NCBI GenBank assembly: GCA_035706585.1
Contig: DASSUW010000008.1
Location: 1 to 24,991 of the forward strand
Direction of reading: 5' to 3'
DNA from: DASSUW01 sp035706585
GTDB taxonomy: Bacteria; Actinomycetota; Thermoleophilia; Solirubrobacterales; Solirubrobacteraceae
DNA length: 24,991 nucleotides
Positions 1-6,392 of the stretch are shown one piece after another. The position numbers and the translations under genes were made by a program. Position 1 is the first letter of the stretch. The number at the start of each line of letters is the position of its first letter. The notes under the pieces are model-generated. The model was not told the origin of the DNA. It ran no database searches and saw only the letters and a program-made list of their open reading frames with translations.

Positions 1-279
1 CGGCTCCGCGAGCCGCCGGCCGAGCACGCTCTGACGCCCGGCGACCAGCCCGCCGGCCAGCGCCATCACCGCGGCGACGACGAGCACGAGCGTGGTGGTG
101 TACGACGCCACGCCCACCGACGCGAGCATCCACACCGCCCACGTGACCAGCAGCAGGCCGAGCGGCTTCGCGAAGCCGAGGCCGGCGCCGGGCAGCCGCC
201 CGAACGCGAGCGCCGCCAGCGGCGCAGCCGCCAGGCCGACGACCTCGACCAGCGCGAAGAAGCCGAGCGCTTCGAGCAC
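1..279 (-). CDS. DUF2298-type multi-pass membrane protein, N-terminal fragment
   Basis: This minus-strand reading frame stays open to the left edge of the window, so only about the first 93 residues are present. Seen in the sequence: three hydrophobic stretches separated by short basic loops, starting VLEALGFFALVEVVGLAAAP, followed by a loop (FGRLPGAG) and then FAKPLGLLLVTWAVWMLAS. The pattern of a short membrane helix, a small Arg-containing loop and a KPLGLLL-x-W-W helix resembles the start of the large DUF2298 (YYY-type) membrane proteins, which are usually many-pass and may act on lipid-linked sugars; that function is not established. I chose the GTG at 279 because a TAGCAT hexamer lies 10 nt upstream on the minus strand. 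It is divergent from the enolase-like gene. An unrelated polytopic membrane protein is possible. Confidence 0.6.
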   Translation of the reverse strand, partial: MLEALGFFALVEVVGLAAAPLAALAFGRLPGAGLGFAKPLGLLLVTWAVWMLASVGVASYTTTLVLVVAAVMALAGGLVAGRQSVLGRRLAEP

Positions 280-301
280 GTGGGCGGAGATGCTAGTTCC
301 G

Positions 302-307
302 TAGGCT
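302..307 (+). promoter_or_regulatory. -10 element (TAGGCT) of a likely leaderless promoter
   Basis: TAGGCT is followed by 7 nt and then the ATG at 315. A transcript starting at the usual distance from a -10 box would begin at or next to the A of the start codon. No convincing -35 box is seen and there is no Shine-Dalgarno sequence. A second hexamer, TAGCAT, sits on the opposite strand at 290-295 for the divergent membrane-protein gene. Confidence 0.55.
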
Positions 308-314
308 GCCGGAA

Positions 315-1373
315 ATGAGCACCTATGAGCGCGTGGCCGACCTTCCTCTCACGATCGACGACTACTCGTTCGAGCTGCTCTCCAAGTCCGTGTCGAGCGG
401 CTTCGAGCGCGTCAGCACGATCATCCACATCCGCGGCGGCGGCGAGGATGGCCTCGGCGAGGACGTCACGTACGACGCCGACGAGCACGCGTTGCAGCAG
501 GAGCACGGTCGCGGCCACCCGCTCGCCGGTCAGTGGACGTTCGCGAGCTTCTCCGACCACGTGGGCACGCTCGACCTGTTCCCGGCTGGCCCGCCGCGCA
601 TGGACGTGTTCCGCAACTACCGCCGGTGGGCCTACGAGAGCGCCGCGCTCGACCTCGCGCTGCGCCAGAACGGCACGTCGCTGGCCGCGATCCTCGGCCG
701 CGAGCTCGAGCCGGTCCGCTTCGTCGTCTCCACCCGCATGGGCGAGCCGTCGACGATCGAGCCGGTCGCCCGCCGCCTCGCCCGCTACCCGAACCTGCGC
801 TTCAAGCTCGACGCGACGCCGGACTGGGACGACACGTTGATCGCCGGGCTGTTCGAGCTCGGCGCCGTCGACTCGTTCGACTTCAAGGGTGCCTACAAGG
901 GCACGCCGGTCGACGTCGAGACCGACCCGGCGTTCTACCGCCGGATCGCCGAGACGTTCCCGGACGTGTGGCTCGAGGACCCGGATCTCGAGACCGCCGC
1001 CGCGCGCGAGGCGCTGCGTCCGTTCGAGGACCGCATCACCTGGGACGCGCCGATCCACTCGGTCGACGACATCCTCGCGATGCCGGTGCTGCCGCGCACA
1101 GTCAACCTCAAGCCGTCGCGGTTCGGCTCGGTCGCCGCGCTGTTCGCCGGCTACGACTTCTGCGCCGATCGGGGCATGGGCGCCTACGGCGGCGGCCAGT
1201 TCGAGCTCGGCGTCGGCCGCGGCCAGATCCAGTACCTCGCGGCGCTCTTTCACGCGGACGCGCCGAACGACATCGCGCCGGCCGGGTATGACGCCCTTGA
1301 TCCCGAGCCCGGGCTCCCCGAGAGTCCGCTCACGCCCGACCCCGAGCCCACCGGCTTTCGCCGGCGGTCGTAG
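315..1373 (+). CDS. Enolase-superfamily protein (mandelate racemase/muconate lactonizing-like)
   Basis: 352 residues, the usual size for this superfamily. The N-terminal part (about 1-110) looks like the capping domain, and YESAALDLAL (107-116) matches the start of the barrel. Barrel landmarks in order: FKLDA with K164, FDFKG with D189 and K191, WLEDP with E221, WDAPIHS with D244, NLKPSRFGS with K266, and a GGGQFELGVGRG glycine-rich segment at 292-303. These fit the Lys/metal-ligand/Lys order of MLE or MR-like enzymes that abstract a proton alpha to a carboxylate. The first lysine is single (FKLDA), not the K-x-K of typical MLE-group enzymes, so the reaction cannot be named. It could be an o-succinylbenzoate synthase-like or epimerase-like enzyme, or an uncharacterised branch. 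The tail after about 328 is Pro-rich. The ATG at 315 follows a TAGGCT -10 box by 7 nt. It is probably monocistronic or co-transcribed with the next gene 15 nt downstream. Confidence 0.78.
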   Translation: MSTYERVADLPLTIDDYSFELLSKSVSSGFERVSTIIHIRGGGEDGLGEDVTYDADEHALQQEHGRGHPLAGQWTFASFSDHVGTLDLFPAGPPRMDVFRNYRRWAYESAALDLALRQNGTSLAAILGRELEPVRFVVSTRMGEPSTIEPVARRLARYPNLRFKLDATPDWDDTLIAGLFELGAVDSFDFKGAYKGTPVDVETDPAFYRRIAETFPDVWLEDPDLETAAAREALRPFEDRITWDAPIHSVDDILAMPVLPRTVNLKPSRFGSVAALFAGYDFCADRGMGAYGGGQFELGVGRGQIQYLAALFHADAPNDIAPAGYDALDPEPGLPESPLTPDPEPTGFRRRS

Positions 1374-1376
1374 ACT
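1371..1376 (+). promoter_or_regulatory. Possible -10 element (TAGACT) before the two-helix membrane protein
   Basis: TAGACT begins at the stop codon of the enolase-like gene and lies 12 nt before the ATG at 1389. The spacing would leave only a leader of about 5 nt. It is weaker evidence than the N6-N8 cases elsewhere in the window because the hexamer partly coincides with a stop codon. Confidence 0.3.
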
Positions 1377-1388
1377 CCGAGGACAGTC

Positions 1389-2027
1389 ATGGCCCCCAAG
1401 CAGCGTCAGATCAGGATCGAGCAGAAGGGCGCCCTCGCCGCGATGCAGCGGCTCGAGGGCAAGTCCGACGAGGAGCTCGAGGCCGAGACCCGGTTCCGCG
1501 CCGCCGCCCAGGCGATCCTCGGCGCCCGCGCCGCCGAGCGGATGGACGCGAAGCGCTCGCGCGAGCACTTCCGCGCGGCGATCGCCGCCGCCCGCCCGCA
1601 GGAGCGCCTGCAGCTGCAGCGCATGGCCGCGGCCTCGCTGGCGCTGGCCGAGCGCCGCGCCGGCGACCTGAAGGTCGCGGCCGAGAAGCTCGGGCAGACG
1701 CCGCCGTCCAGCCGCCAGCTGTTCATCCTGCAGCTGATGGGCTACATCGCCCCGCCGCCGGGGTCGAGCATCGTCCGGCGCGTCGGCGGCGTGCTGCTGC
1801 TGATCGCGATCATCGTCGGGCTGCTGGCGCTCGGCTGGGGCATCGTCCAGCTCGTCTCACTGCCGTTCGGCGGCCTGGATCCGGTGATCTCGATCTTCTG
1901 GGGCTTCCTGCTCGTCGCCGTCGTGATCGGCGTGATGGCGGTGATCGGCCGGCGGCGCCAGGCCCGTGCACGCGCGCGGGCGGCCGAGCAGCGGGCCGAC
2001 ATGGTCACCGGGCGACGGCCGGGCTGA
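1389..2027 (+). CDS. Hypothetical protein with soluble helical N-terminus and two membrane helices
   Basis: 212 residues; I do not recognise a family. Residues 1-105 are charged and Ala-rich, with a helical look and a possible TPR-like bias (AAAQAILGARAAERM, REHFRAAIAAA). Two hydrophobic segments follow at about 132-157 and 166-187, separated by a short loop containing LDPV. The end is a very basic tail (GRRRQARARARAAEQR), which by the positive-inside rule would face the cytoplasm together with the N-terminal domain. It starts 15 nt after the enolase-like gene with no clear ribosome binding site. Its last 23 nt overlap the end of the convergent DUF72 gene. A scaffold or regulatory membrane protein is possible, but nothing here shows a function. 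Confidence 0.75.
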   Translation: MAPKQRQIRIEQKGALAAMQRLEGKSDEELEAETRFRAAAQAILGARAAERMDAKRSREHFRAAIAAARPQERLQLQRMAAASLALAERRAGDLKVAAEKLGQTPPSSRQLFILQLMGYIAPPPGSSIVRRVGGVLLLIAIIVGLLALGWGIVQLVSLPFGGLDPVISIFWGFLLVAVVIGVMAVIGRRRQARARARAAEQRADMVTGRRPG

Positions 2028-2889
2028 GCAGCTCCTTGAACCGCTCGGCAGCGACGGGCGCGTCGCTGCCGCGGTTGTTGTTGAACATCACCCGTGTCTC
2101 CTCGGCCTGCGACGCGAGCTCCTGCACGCGCCCGCGGATCTCCTCGAGCTCCTCGTCGGAGTAGCGCCAGGCGAACCGCTCGGCGACCGAGCGGCCGCGG
2201 ATGTAGCCCTCGGCGTTGCGGCCGTGGGCGCGCAGGTACGCCAGCCGCGGGTTCGTCACCGCGTCCAGCGGCGGCATGATCGTGAGGTGGTCCGCGGCTG
2301 GGACGTCGACGCAGACCCAGGCCGCGCCGTGGGCCTCCATCCACTTCAGCGTCTCCTCCGCCCGCGGGCCGCGCATCCACGAGTTGCGCCGCAGCTCGAT
2401 CGCCACCGGGTGCGGGGCGAGCCGCTCGATCAGCGGCGCCAGCTCGTCGAGCTCGTTGCAGCGTGGCGCGAAGCCGGGTGAGAGCTGGAGCAGGAAGCTC
2501 GCCAGCTTGCCGGCGTCCACGAGCGGCCGCACCGATTCCAGCACCGCATCGGCCAGCGCGTCCTGCAGGGCGGCGTCGAGGACCACGCGGCCGCGCGCTG
2601 TCGTCTCGGCGCCGTCGCGCAGATCCGGCGGCAGCGCGTCGAGCTTCGCCGAGTGGCGGGAGAGCAGCCTGTGCAGCTTGACGTCGAACGTGAAGCCGGC
2701 GGGGGTCTGCTCGGCCCAGCGCTCGACCGTCGCCGCCGCGGGGACCGCGTAGAACGTCGAGTTGACCTCGACGGCGTCGAAGTGCTCGGCGTACCACGGC
2801 AGCCGCTCGCGCGCCGGCAGGTCGCGCGGATACCACTCCTTCACGAACCCCGGATCGGCCCAGCTCGACGTGCCGACGGCAATCCCCAT
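2005..2889 (-). CDS. DUF72 (YecE-like) family protein
   Basis: 294 residues, a normal length for DUF72. The N-terminus IAVGTSSWADPGFVKEWYP and then FDAVEVNSTFYAVP with AEQTPAGFTFDVKLHRLLSR are the family's signature strands of a TIM-like barrel. Later landmarks are LLQLSPGF, PVAIELRRNSWM, and AYLRAHGRNAEGYIRGRS followed by EEIRGRVQELASQAEETRVMFNNNRGSDA, where the FNNN segment is the usual family end motif. The biochemical role is unknown; the fold suggests a metal-dependent barrel enzyme. The ATG at 2889 follows CAGGG directly. The gene overlaps the convergent membrane-protein gene by 23 nt at its 3' end and is divergent from the sigma factor, with about 30 nt between starts. Confidence 0.93.
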   Translation of the reverse strand: MGIAVGTSSWADPGFVKEWYPRDLPARERLPWYAEHFDAVEVNSTFYAVPAAATVERWAEQTPAGFTFDVKLHRLLSRHSAKLDALPPDLRDGAETTARGRVVLDAALQDALADAVLESVRPLVDAGKLASFLLQLSPGFAPRCNELDELAPLIERLAPHPVAIELRRNSWMRGPRAEETLKWMEAHGAAWVCVDVPAADHLTIMPPLDAVTNPRLAYLRAHGRNAEGYIRGRSVAERFAWRYSDEELEEIRGRVQELASQAEETRVMFNNNRGSDAPVAAERFKELLSPAVAR

Positions 2890-2919
2890 CCCTGATACCT
2901 ACCCTCACGTTTGGCCGCC

Positions 2920-3393
2920 ATGCCCCGTTCCAGAGATGTGCTCCCACCGTTCTGGACCCTGATCGAGGCCCACGGCGACGAGCTGCTCGTGCACGCCCGC
3001 CGGATCGCCGGCGACCAGCACGCCGAGGACGTCCTGCAGGACGCGCTGCTGCGCGCGCTGCGCGCGTATCCGCGCCTGCGCCACGCGCAGCACCTGCGCG
3101 CCTGGCTGTACCGCGTCACGACCACGGCGGCGATCGACGCCCACCGCGCCCGCCGCCGCGAGATGCCGGTCGACGCCGTCCCGTCCGCCGCCACCTACGA
3201 CAGCTACGACGAGGGCGCCTTCGAGGCGCTGATCGCGCCGCTGCCGGACGGCGCGCAGACCGCGCTGCGGCTGCGCTTCGTCGACGACCTCGACTACGAG
3301 GGCATCGCCGACCAGCTCGGCATCTCCGCGGTCGCGGCGCGCCAGCGCGTCTCGACCGCCGTCCGCACCCTGCGAGAGAGGCTCGCCGCATGA
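2920..3393 (+). CDS. ECF-type sigma-70 family RNA polymerase sigma factor
   Basis: About 157 residues from the ATG at 2920; a TTG at 2911 would add three residues. Region 2 is seen as LLVHARRIAGDQHAEDVLQDALLRAL and the -10-binding segment LRAWLYRVTTTAAIDAHRARRR. A linker follows, then region 4: TALRLRFVDDLDYEGIADQLGISAVAARQRVSTAVRTLRERL, whose helix-turn-helix would read the -35 element. No region 3 or long C-terminal extension is present, so this is a minimal group IV sigma. No separate anti-sigma gene is adjacent. Instead the stop codon overlaps the start of the alkyltransferase gene (ATGA), so the two are translationally coupled. Sigma-plus-Ogt pairs occur in other actinobacteria as far as I recall; a role in DNA-damage gene control is inference. 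Confidence 0.9.
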   Translation: MPRSRDVLPPFWTLIEAHGDELLVHARRIAGDQHAEDVLQDALLRALRAYPRLRHAQHLRAWLYRVTTTAAIDAHRARRREMPVDAVPSAATYDSYDEGAFEALIAPLPDGAQTALRLRFVDDLDYEGIADQLGISAVAARQRVSTAVRTLRERLAA

Positions 3394-3959
3394 CCCCGCT
3401 TCCCGAATCCCTGCTCGAGGCCGTCGCCTCCGCCGCCGTCCGCGAGGGTCTCGCCGACGCGATCTTCACCCGCCTGTCAACCCCGATCGGCCGGCTGCTC
3501 GTCGTGCAGGGCGCGCACGGCGTCGTCCGCGTCGGCTTCGAGGATGAGGCCGAGGACCGCGTGCTGGCCGAGGTCGCCGCCGGGCTCGGGCCGCGCATCC
3601 TCGCGTCCGAACGCGAGCTGGCCGCGGTCCGCGACACGCTCGACGCGTACTTCGCCGGCGAGGGCGATCCGCAGGCCCTGCCGGTCGACCTCTCGCTGGT
3701 GGCCGCGCCGTTCCGCCACATGGTGCTCGAGACGCTGCACGACTCGGTCCCGCGCGGCGAGGTCGTCACCTACGGCGCGCTCGCGCGGCGCGCCGGCAAC
3801 CCGCGCGCCTTCCGCGCGGCCGCCAGCGCCTGCGCCCGCAACCCGATTCCGATCCTCGTGCCCTGCCACAGGGTCGTGCCGGGGAGCGGCGGGATCGGCA
3901 ACTACGGCGGCGGCCCGGCCCGCAAGCAGGCCCTGCTCGAGCTCGAGGGCGCGCTGTAA
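3390..3959 (+). CDS. ogt: Methylated-DNA-[protein]-cysteine S-methyltransferase (O6-alkylguanine repair)
   Basis: 189 residues. The protein moves an alkyl group from O6-alkylguanine in DNA onto its own cysteine and is used once. The active-site motif PCHRVV is seen with C159, preceded by NPIPILV and followed by GSGGIGNYGGGPARKQALLELE. The upstream segment VPRGEVVTYGALARRAGNPRAFRAAASACARNP carries the DNA-binding helix and arginine finger region. The first 30 or so residues (LLEAVASAAVREGLADAIFTRLSTPIG) are longer than in the minimal enzyme and are typical of the sigma-linked form. The start overlaps the sigma-factor stop by 4 nt. The final codons and the TAA stop lie inside the first copy of a 32-bp tandem repeat. 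An ada-like regulatory domain is absent. Confidence 0.95.
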   Translation: MTPLPESLLEAVASAAVREGLADAIFTRLSTPIGRLLVVQGAHGVVRVGFEDEAEDRVLAEVAAGLGPRILASERELAAVRDTLDAYFAGEGDPQALPVDLSLVAAPFRHMVLETLHDSVPRGEVVTYGALARRAGNPRAFRAAASACARNPIPILVPCHRVVPGSGGIGNYGGGPARKQALLELEGAL

Positions 3960-4011
3960 AGGGGTCTGACCCCTTTACTGGCGCGCTGTAAAGGGGTCTG
4001 ACCCCTTTACT
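3948..4011. repeat. Perfect tandem duplication of a 32-bp unit containing a palindrome
   Basis: Bases 3948-3979 and 3980-4011 are identical and directly adjacent. Each unit starts GGCGCGCTG and then carries a 23-nt palindrome (3956-3978 and 3988-4010) with arms GTAAAGGGGTC and GACCCCTTTAC around one T. The palindrome is far more A/T-rich than its surroundings. Copy 1 covers the end of the alkyltransferase gene, including its TAA (3957-3959). Copy 2 carries, on the other strand, the TAA of the cyclophilin gene (4007-4009). Because the arms are symmetric, each copy offers a TAA on both strands. Short dispersed palindromes with a GGGGTC/GACCCC core are found in other bacterial genomes in my recollection; a link to REP-type elements is inference. 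Confidence 0.95.
3956..4010. terminator. Possible bidirectional terminator made of two identical hairpins
   Basis: Each palindrome can fold into a 10-bp stem with a CTG loop (GTAAAGGGGT / ACCCCTTTAC). The two copies lie exactly between the convergent alkyltransferase and cyclophilin genes, where a bidirectional terminator is expected. Against a classical intrinsic terminator, there is no separate U-run beyond the CTTTAC end of each stem. The two copies could also pair with each other. The role is inferred from position and symmetry. Confidence 0.5.
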
Positions 4012-4684
4012 TGGTGGTGACCGTGATCGAGTTGATCACGACCGGGTCGATCGGCTTCTCGGTCGCCGGGTCGGTGTCGGCGACGCCGATCTTGTCGACC
4101 ACGTCCTGGCCGGCGGTCACGCGGCCCAGCAGCGCGTAGTCGGCCGGCAGCGCGGCGTCCTCGGCGGTCACGACGAAGAACTGGCTGCCCGAGGCGCCGG
4201 CGGGCTCGGCCGCGGTCTTGGCCATCGCCACGACGCCCTTCGCGTACGTGAGGTCCTTCGGCGGGGCCTCGACGACCGTGTAGCCGGGGCCGCCCTCGCC
4301 GGTGCCCTGCGGATCGCCGCCCTGGATCACGAAGCCGGCGACGACGCGGTGGAACGTCGTCCCGTCGAAGAACCTCTTGTCGGCGAGGTACTTGAACGAG
4401 CCGCCGGTCTTGGGCGCGCGCTTGGGATCGAGCGTGATCTCGAAGTCGCCGCAGTTGGTCGAGACCGTGGCGACGTACGTCGTGCCGGGCTTGAGCGTCT
4501 CGTCCGGCTTGGCGAGGTCGCCGGCGCCCTTGGGGGCCGGTTCTTCGACCTTCTCGCAGCCGACCGGACCTTCCGCGGTCGGCGCCGCCGTGGGCGCGGA
4601 GGCCGGCTGCTCGCCGCCGCTGTCGTCCCCGCAGGCCGCGACGAGCACGGCGCAGCAGAGGCACATCACCACGAGCCGGAGCAT
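4007..4684 (-). CDS. Cyclophilin-type peptidyl-prolyl cis-trans isomerase, lipoprotein
   Basis: 225 residues. The N-terminus is a lipoprotein signal: MLRLVVMCLCCAVLVAAC with lipobox VAAC and C18 as the lipidated residue, then a GDDSGGEQ-type acidic, Ala/Pro/Thr-rich linker to about 65. The cyclophilin domain runs from about 70 to the end: FEITLDPKRAPKTGGSFKYL, then FFDGTTFHRVVAGFVIQGGDPQGTG with catalytic R113 and Q121, then GSQFFVV (166-172), then YALLGRVTAGQDVVDKI. It should be anchored outside the cytoplasmic membrane and help fold exported proteins. The TAA stop lies in the second copy of the tandem palindrome. The ATG at 4684 is preceded by TATCAT with 8 nt between, suggesting a leaderless transcript. 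It is divergent from the HAD gene. Confidence 0.95.
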   Translation of the reverse strand: MLRLVVMCLCCAVLVAACGDDSGGEQPASAPTAAPTAEGPVGCEKVEEPAPKGAGDLAKPDETLKPGTTYVATVSTNCGDFEITLDPKRAPKTGGSFKYLADKRFFDGTTFHRVVAGFVIQGGDPQGTGEGGPGYTVVEAPPKDLTYAKGVVAMAKTAAEPAGASGSQFFVVTAEDAALPADYALLGRVTAGQDVVDKIGVADTDPATEKPIDPVVINSITVTTK

Positions 4685-4692
4685 GGGCGGCG

Positions 4693-4698
4693 ATGATA
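4693..4698 (-). promoter_or_regulatory. -10 element (TATCAT on minus) of the cyclophilin gene
   Basis: On the minus strand TATCAT is followed by 8 nt and the ATG at 4684. The hexamer coincides with the ATG at 4693, which is one candidate start of the divergent HAD gene. Promoter and start sites of the two genes are therefore packed into about 25 bp. Confidence 0.5.
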
Positions 4699-5502
4699 GA
4701 CAGCACCGTGCCCGTTTCCGCCCGCATCCGGCCGTACGACCACGTGCTGCTCGACCTCGACGGCTGCCTGTGGGTGGGCGACGACGCCTGCGAGGGCGCG
4801 GTCGAGGCGGTCACGGCGCTGCGCGAGGCGGGTGTGACGGTGCTGTTCCTCACCAACGACGTCCGTCACACCCCCGAGGACTTCGTGCGCAAGCTGTGGC
4901 GGCTCGGCTTCCAGGCCTCGATCGCGGAGGTCGTGACGGTCGGCTCGGCGATGCAGTTCCTGCTCAACGGCCGCGGTCACGGGTCGGCGTTCGTGGTCGG
5001 CTCGCAGGCGCTGATCGATCACGTCGGCGGCGCCGGGCTGCGGATCCTCAACCGGACGCCGTTCGCCACCCGCGCCGACGTCGTGGTCGTGGGGGCGCAC
5101 GACGACTTCCACTACGACGAGCTGCGGATCGCCACCCAGGCCGTGCTGCGCGGCGCGGAGCTGATCGGCGCCGGCCGCGACCGCACGTTCCCGATGGGCG
5201 ACGGCGCCTGGCCGGCCAGCGGCGCGGTCCTGGCCGCGATCGAGCACGCGGCCAGCCGGACCGCCGACGTCGTCGTCGGCAAGCCCGAGCCGGCGATGTA
5301 CGAAGCCGCGCGCGACCGGCTCGGTCCCGGCCGCGTGCTGGCCGTCGGCGACGTGCTGGAGGTCGACGTCGCGGGCGCCCGCCGCGCCGGGCTCGACTCG
5401 GCGCTCGTGCTCACCGGCGGCACCAGCCGCGAGGCGGCCGACGCCGCCGACCCCAAGCCCACGCACGTCGCGGACTCCCTCGCGGCGTTGGTGCTCGCGT
5501 AG
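4693..5502 (+). CDS. HAD-IIA family phosphatase (NagD / p-nitrophenyl phosphatase-like)
   Basis: 269 residues. HAD motifs are all visible: motif I DLDGCLW with nucleophile D21 and acid D23; motif II FLTND with T54; motif III VVVGKPEP with K197; motif IV AVGDVLEVDVAGA with D220 and D225. The C2a-type cap lies between motifs II and III, and RKLWRLGFQA plus GSQALIDHVGGAGL fit HAD-IIA proteins. Likely substrates are small sugar or polyol phosphates, but none can be named. Two starts are possible: the ATG at 4693, only 8 nt from the divergent cyclophilin start, and the GTG at 4708, which leaves a short N-terminus before RPYDHVLLDLDG. The GTG is attractive because it leaves room for the promoter. 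The next gene starts 17 nt downstream, so this probably opens the long plus-strand operon. Confidence 0.92.
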   Translation: MIDSTVPVSARIRPYDHVLLDLDGCLWVGDDACEGAVEAVTALREAGVTVLFLTNDVRHTPEDFVRKLWRLGFQASIAEVVTVGSAMQFLLNGRGHGSAFVVGSQALIDHVGGAGLRILNRTPFATRADVVVVGAHDDFHYDELRIATQAVLRGAELIGAGRDRTFPMGDGAWPASGAVLAAIEHAASRTADVVVGKPEPAMYEAARDRLGPGRVLAVGDVLEVDVAGARRAGLDSALVLTGGTSREAADAADPKPTHVADSLAALVLA

Positions 5503-5519
5503 CTAGCCTCCCGGGCCGC

Positions 5520-6392
5520 ATGGAGCGCGCCGTACGCCTCATCGTCAACCCGGCCGCCGGCGGCGGCCGCGCGAGCCGGCTGCTGCCGGACGTGGAGATG
5601 GCCATGCGCTCGCACGGCATCGCATTCCGGGTCGACCGCACGACGTCGATCGAGCACGCGCGCGAGCTGGCGCGGGCGGCGCGGGACGCCGGCGAGCTGG
5701 CCGTCGCGATGGGCGGGGACGGGATCACCGGCGCGGTCGCCGGCGAGCTGCAGGGCACCGGGACGCCGATGGGCCTGCTGCCCGGCGGCCGCGGCAACGA
5801 CCTGGCGCGCAAGCTCGGGATCGGCCATGACCCGGTGGCCGCCGTCGACGTGATCGCGGCCGGGCGCGAGCGCGACATCGACGTCGCCGAGGCCGGCGGA
5901 ACCGTGTACGTGGGCATCCTCAGCGCCGGGTTCGACTCCGAGGTCAACCGCATCGCGAACTCCACGCGGCTTCCGCTCGGGACGCAGGTCTACGCCTACG
6001 GCGCGCTGCGGGCGCTGTGGAGCTGGAAGCCCGCGCACTGGGAGGTCGTCGTCGACGGTAGCGAGCACCGGTTCAGCGGGTACGCGGTGGCGGTGGCGAA
6101 CTCGGGCGTCTTCGGCGGCGGGATGTGGCTGGTGCCGGACGCATCGCTCGAGGACGGGCTGCTCGACGTCGCGTTCACCGAGCACCGCCCGAAGACCGCC
6201 TACCTGCGCGGGCTCAACAAGGTCTTCAAGGGCACGCACGTCGACGATCCGGGGTTCACGATCGTGCGCGGGCGCGAGGTCACGTTCCAGGCCGACCGGC
6301 CGTTCACCGCGTACGCGGACGGCGATCCGATCGCCGACCTGCCGACGACGGTGCGCGTGCTCCCCGGCGCGCTGCGGGTGATCGCACCGTGA
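5520..6392 (+). CDS. Diacylglycerol kinase-family lipid kinase
   Basis: 290 residues from the ATG at 5520. It should phosphorylate a lipid hydroxyl with ATP at the inner face of the membrane. Seen: LIVNPAAGGGRASRLLP (8-24), AVAMGGDGITGAVAGEL with the GGDG nucleotide loop at 65-68, and GLLPGGRGNDLARKLGI (86-101), the second glycine-rich motif, here GGRGND where many homologues have GTGND. The C-terminal beta-rich half has VYVGILSAGFDSEVN, VANSGVFGGGMWLVPDASLEDGLLDV and ending AYADGDPIADLPTTVRVLPGALRVI, all normal for DagK/YegS-type proteins. It sits 17 nt after the HAD gene, and its stop overlaps the MurT start (GTGA), so it is coupled to cell-wall genes. Use of DAG or undecaprenol as substrate is inference. 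Confidence 0.93.
   Translation: MERAVRLIVNPAAGGGRASRLLPDVEMAMRSHGIAFRVDRTTSIEHARELARAARDAGELAVAMGGDGITGAVAGELQGTGTPMGLLPGGRGNDLARKLGIGHDPVAAVDVIAAGRERDIDVAEAGGTVYVGILSAGFDSEVNRIANSTRLPLGTQVYAYGALRALWSWKPAHWEVVVDGSEHRFSGYAVAVANSGVFGGGMWLVPDASLEDGLLDVAFTEHRPKTAYLRGLNKVFKGTHVDDPGFTIVRGREVTFQADRPFTAYADGDPIADLPTTVRVLPGALRVIAP

Noticed and set aside
66..1568. 500-codon minus-strand frame spanning the left-hand genes
   Set aside because: It crosses the enolase-like gene and the divergent promoter region, and its sequence is low-complexity. Only the different minus frame at 1-279 gives a membrane-protein-like product.
3956..4010. The two palindromes as a CRISPR mini-array
   Set aside because: There are only two directly abutting units with no unique spacer and no cas genes.
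4302..5519. Upstream in-frame extension of the lipid kinase (would give a 696-residue protein)
   Set aside because: It would run antisense to the cyclophilin gene and across the HAD gene. The ATG at 5520 gives the normal N-terminus LIVNPAAGGG.
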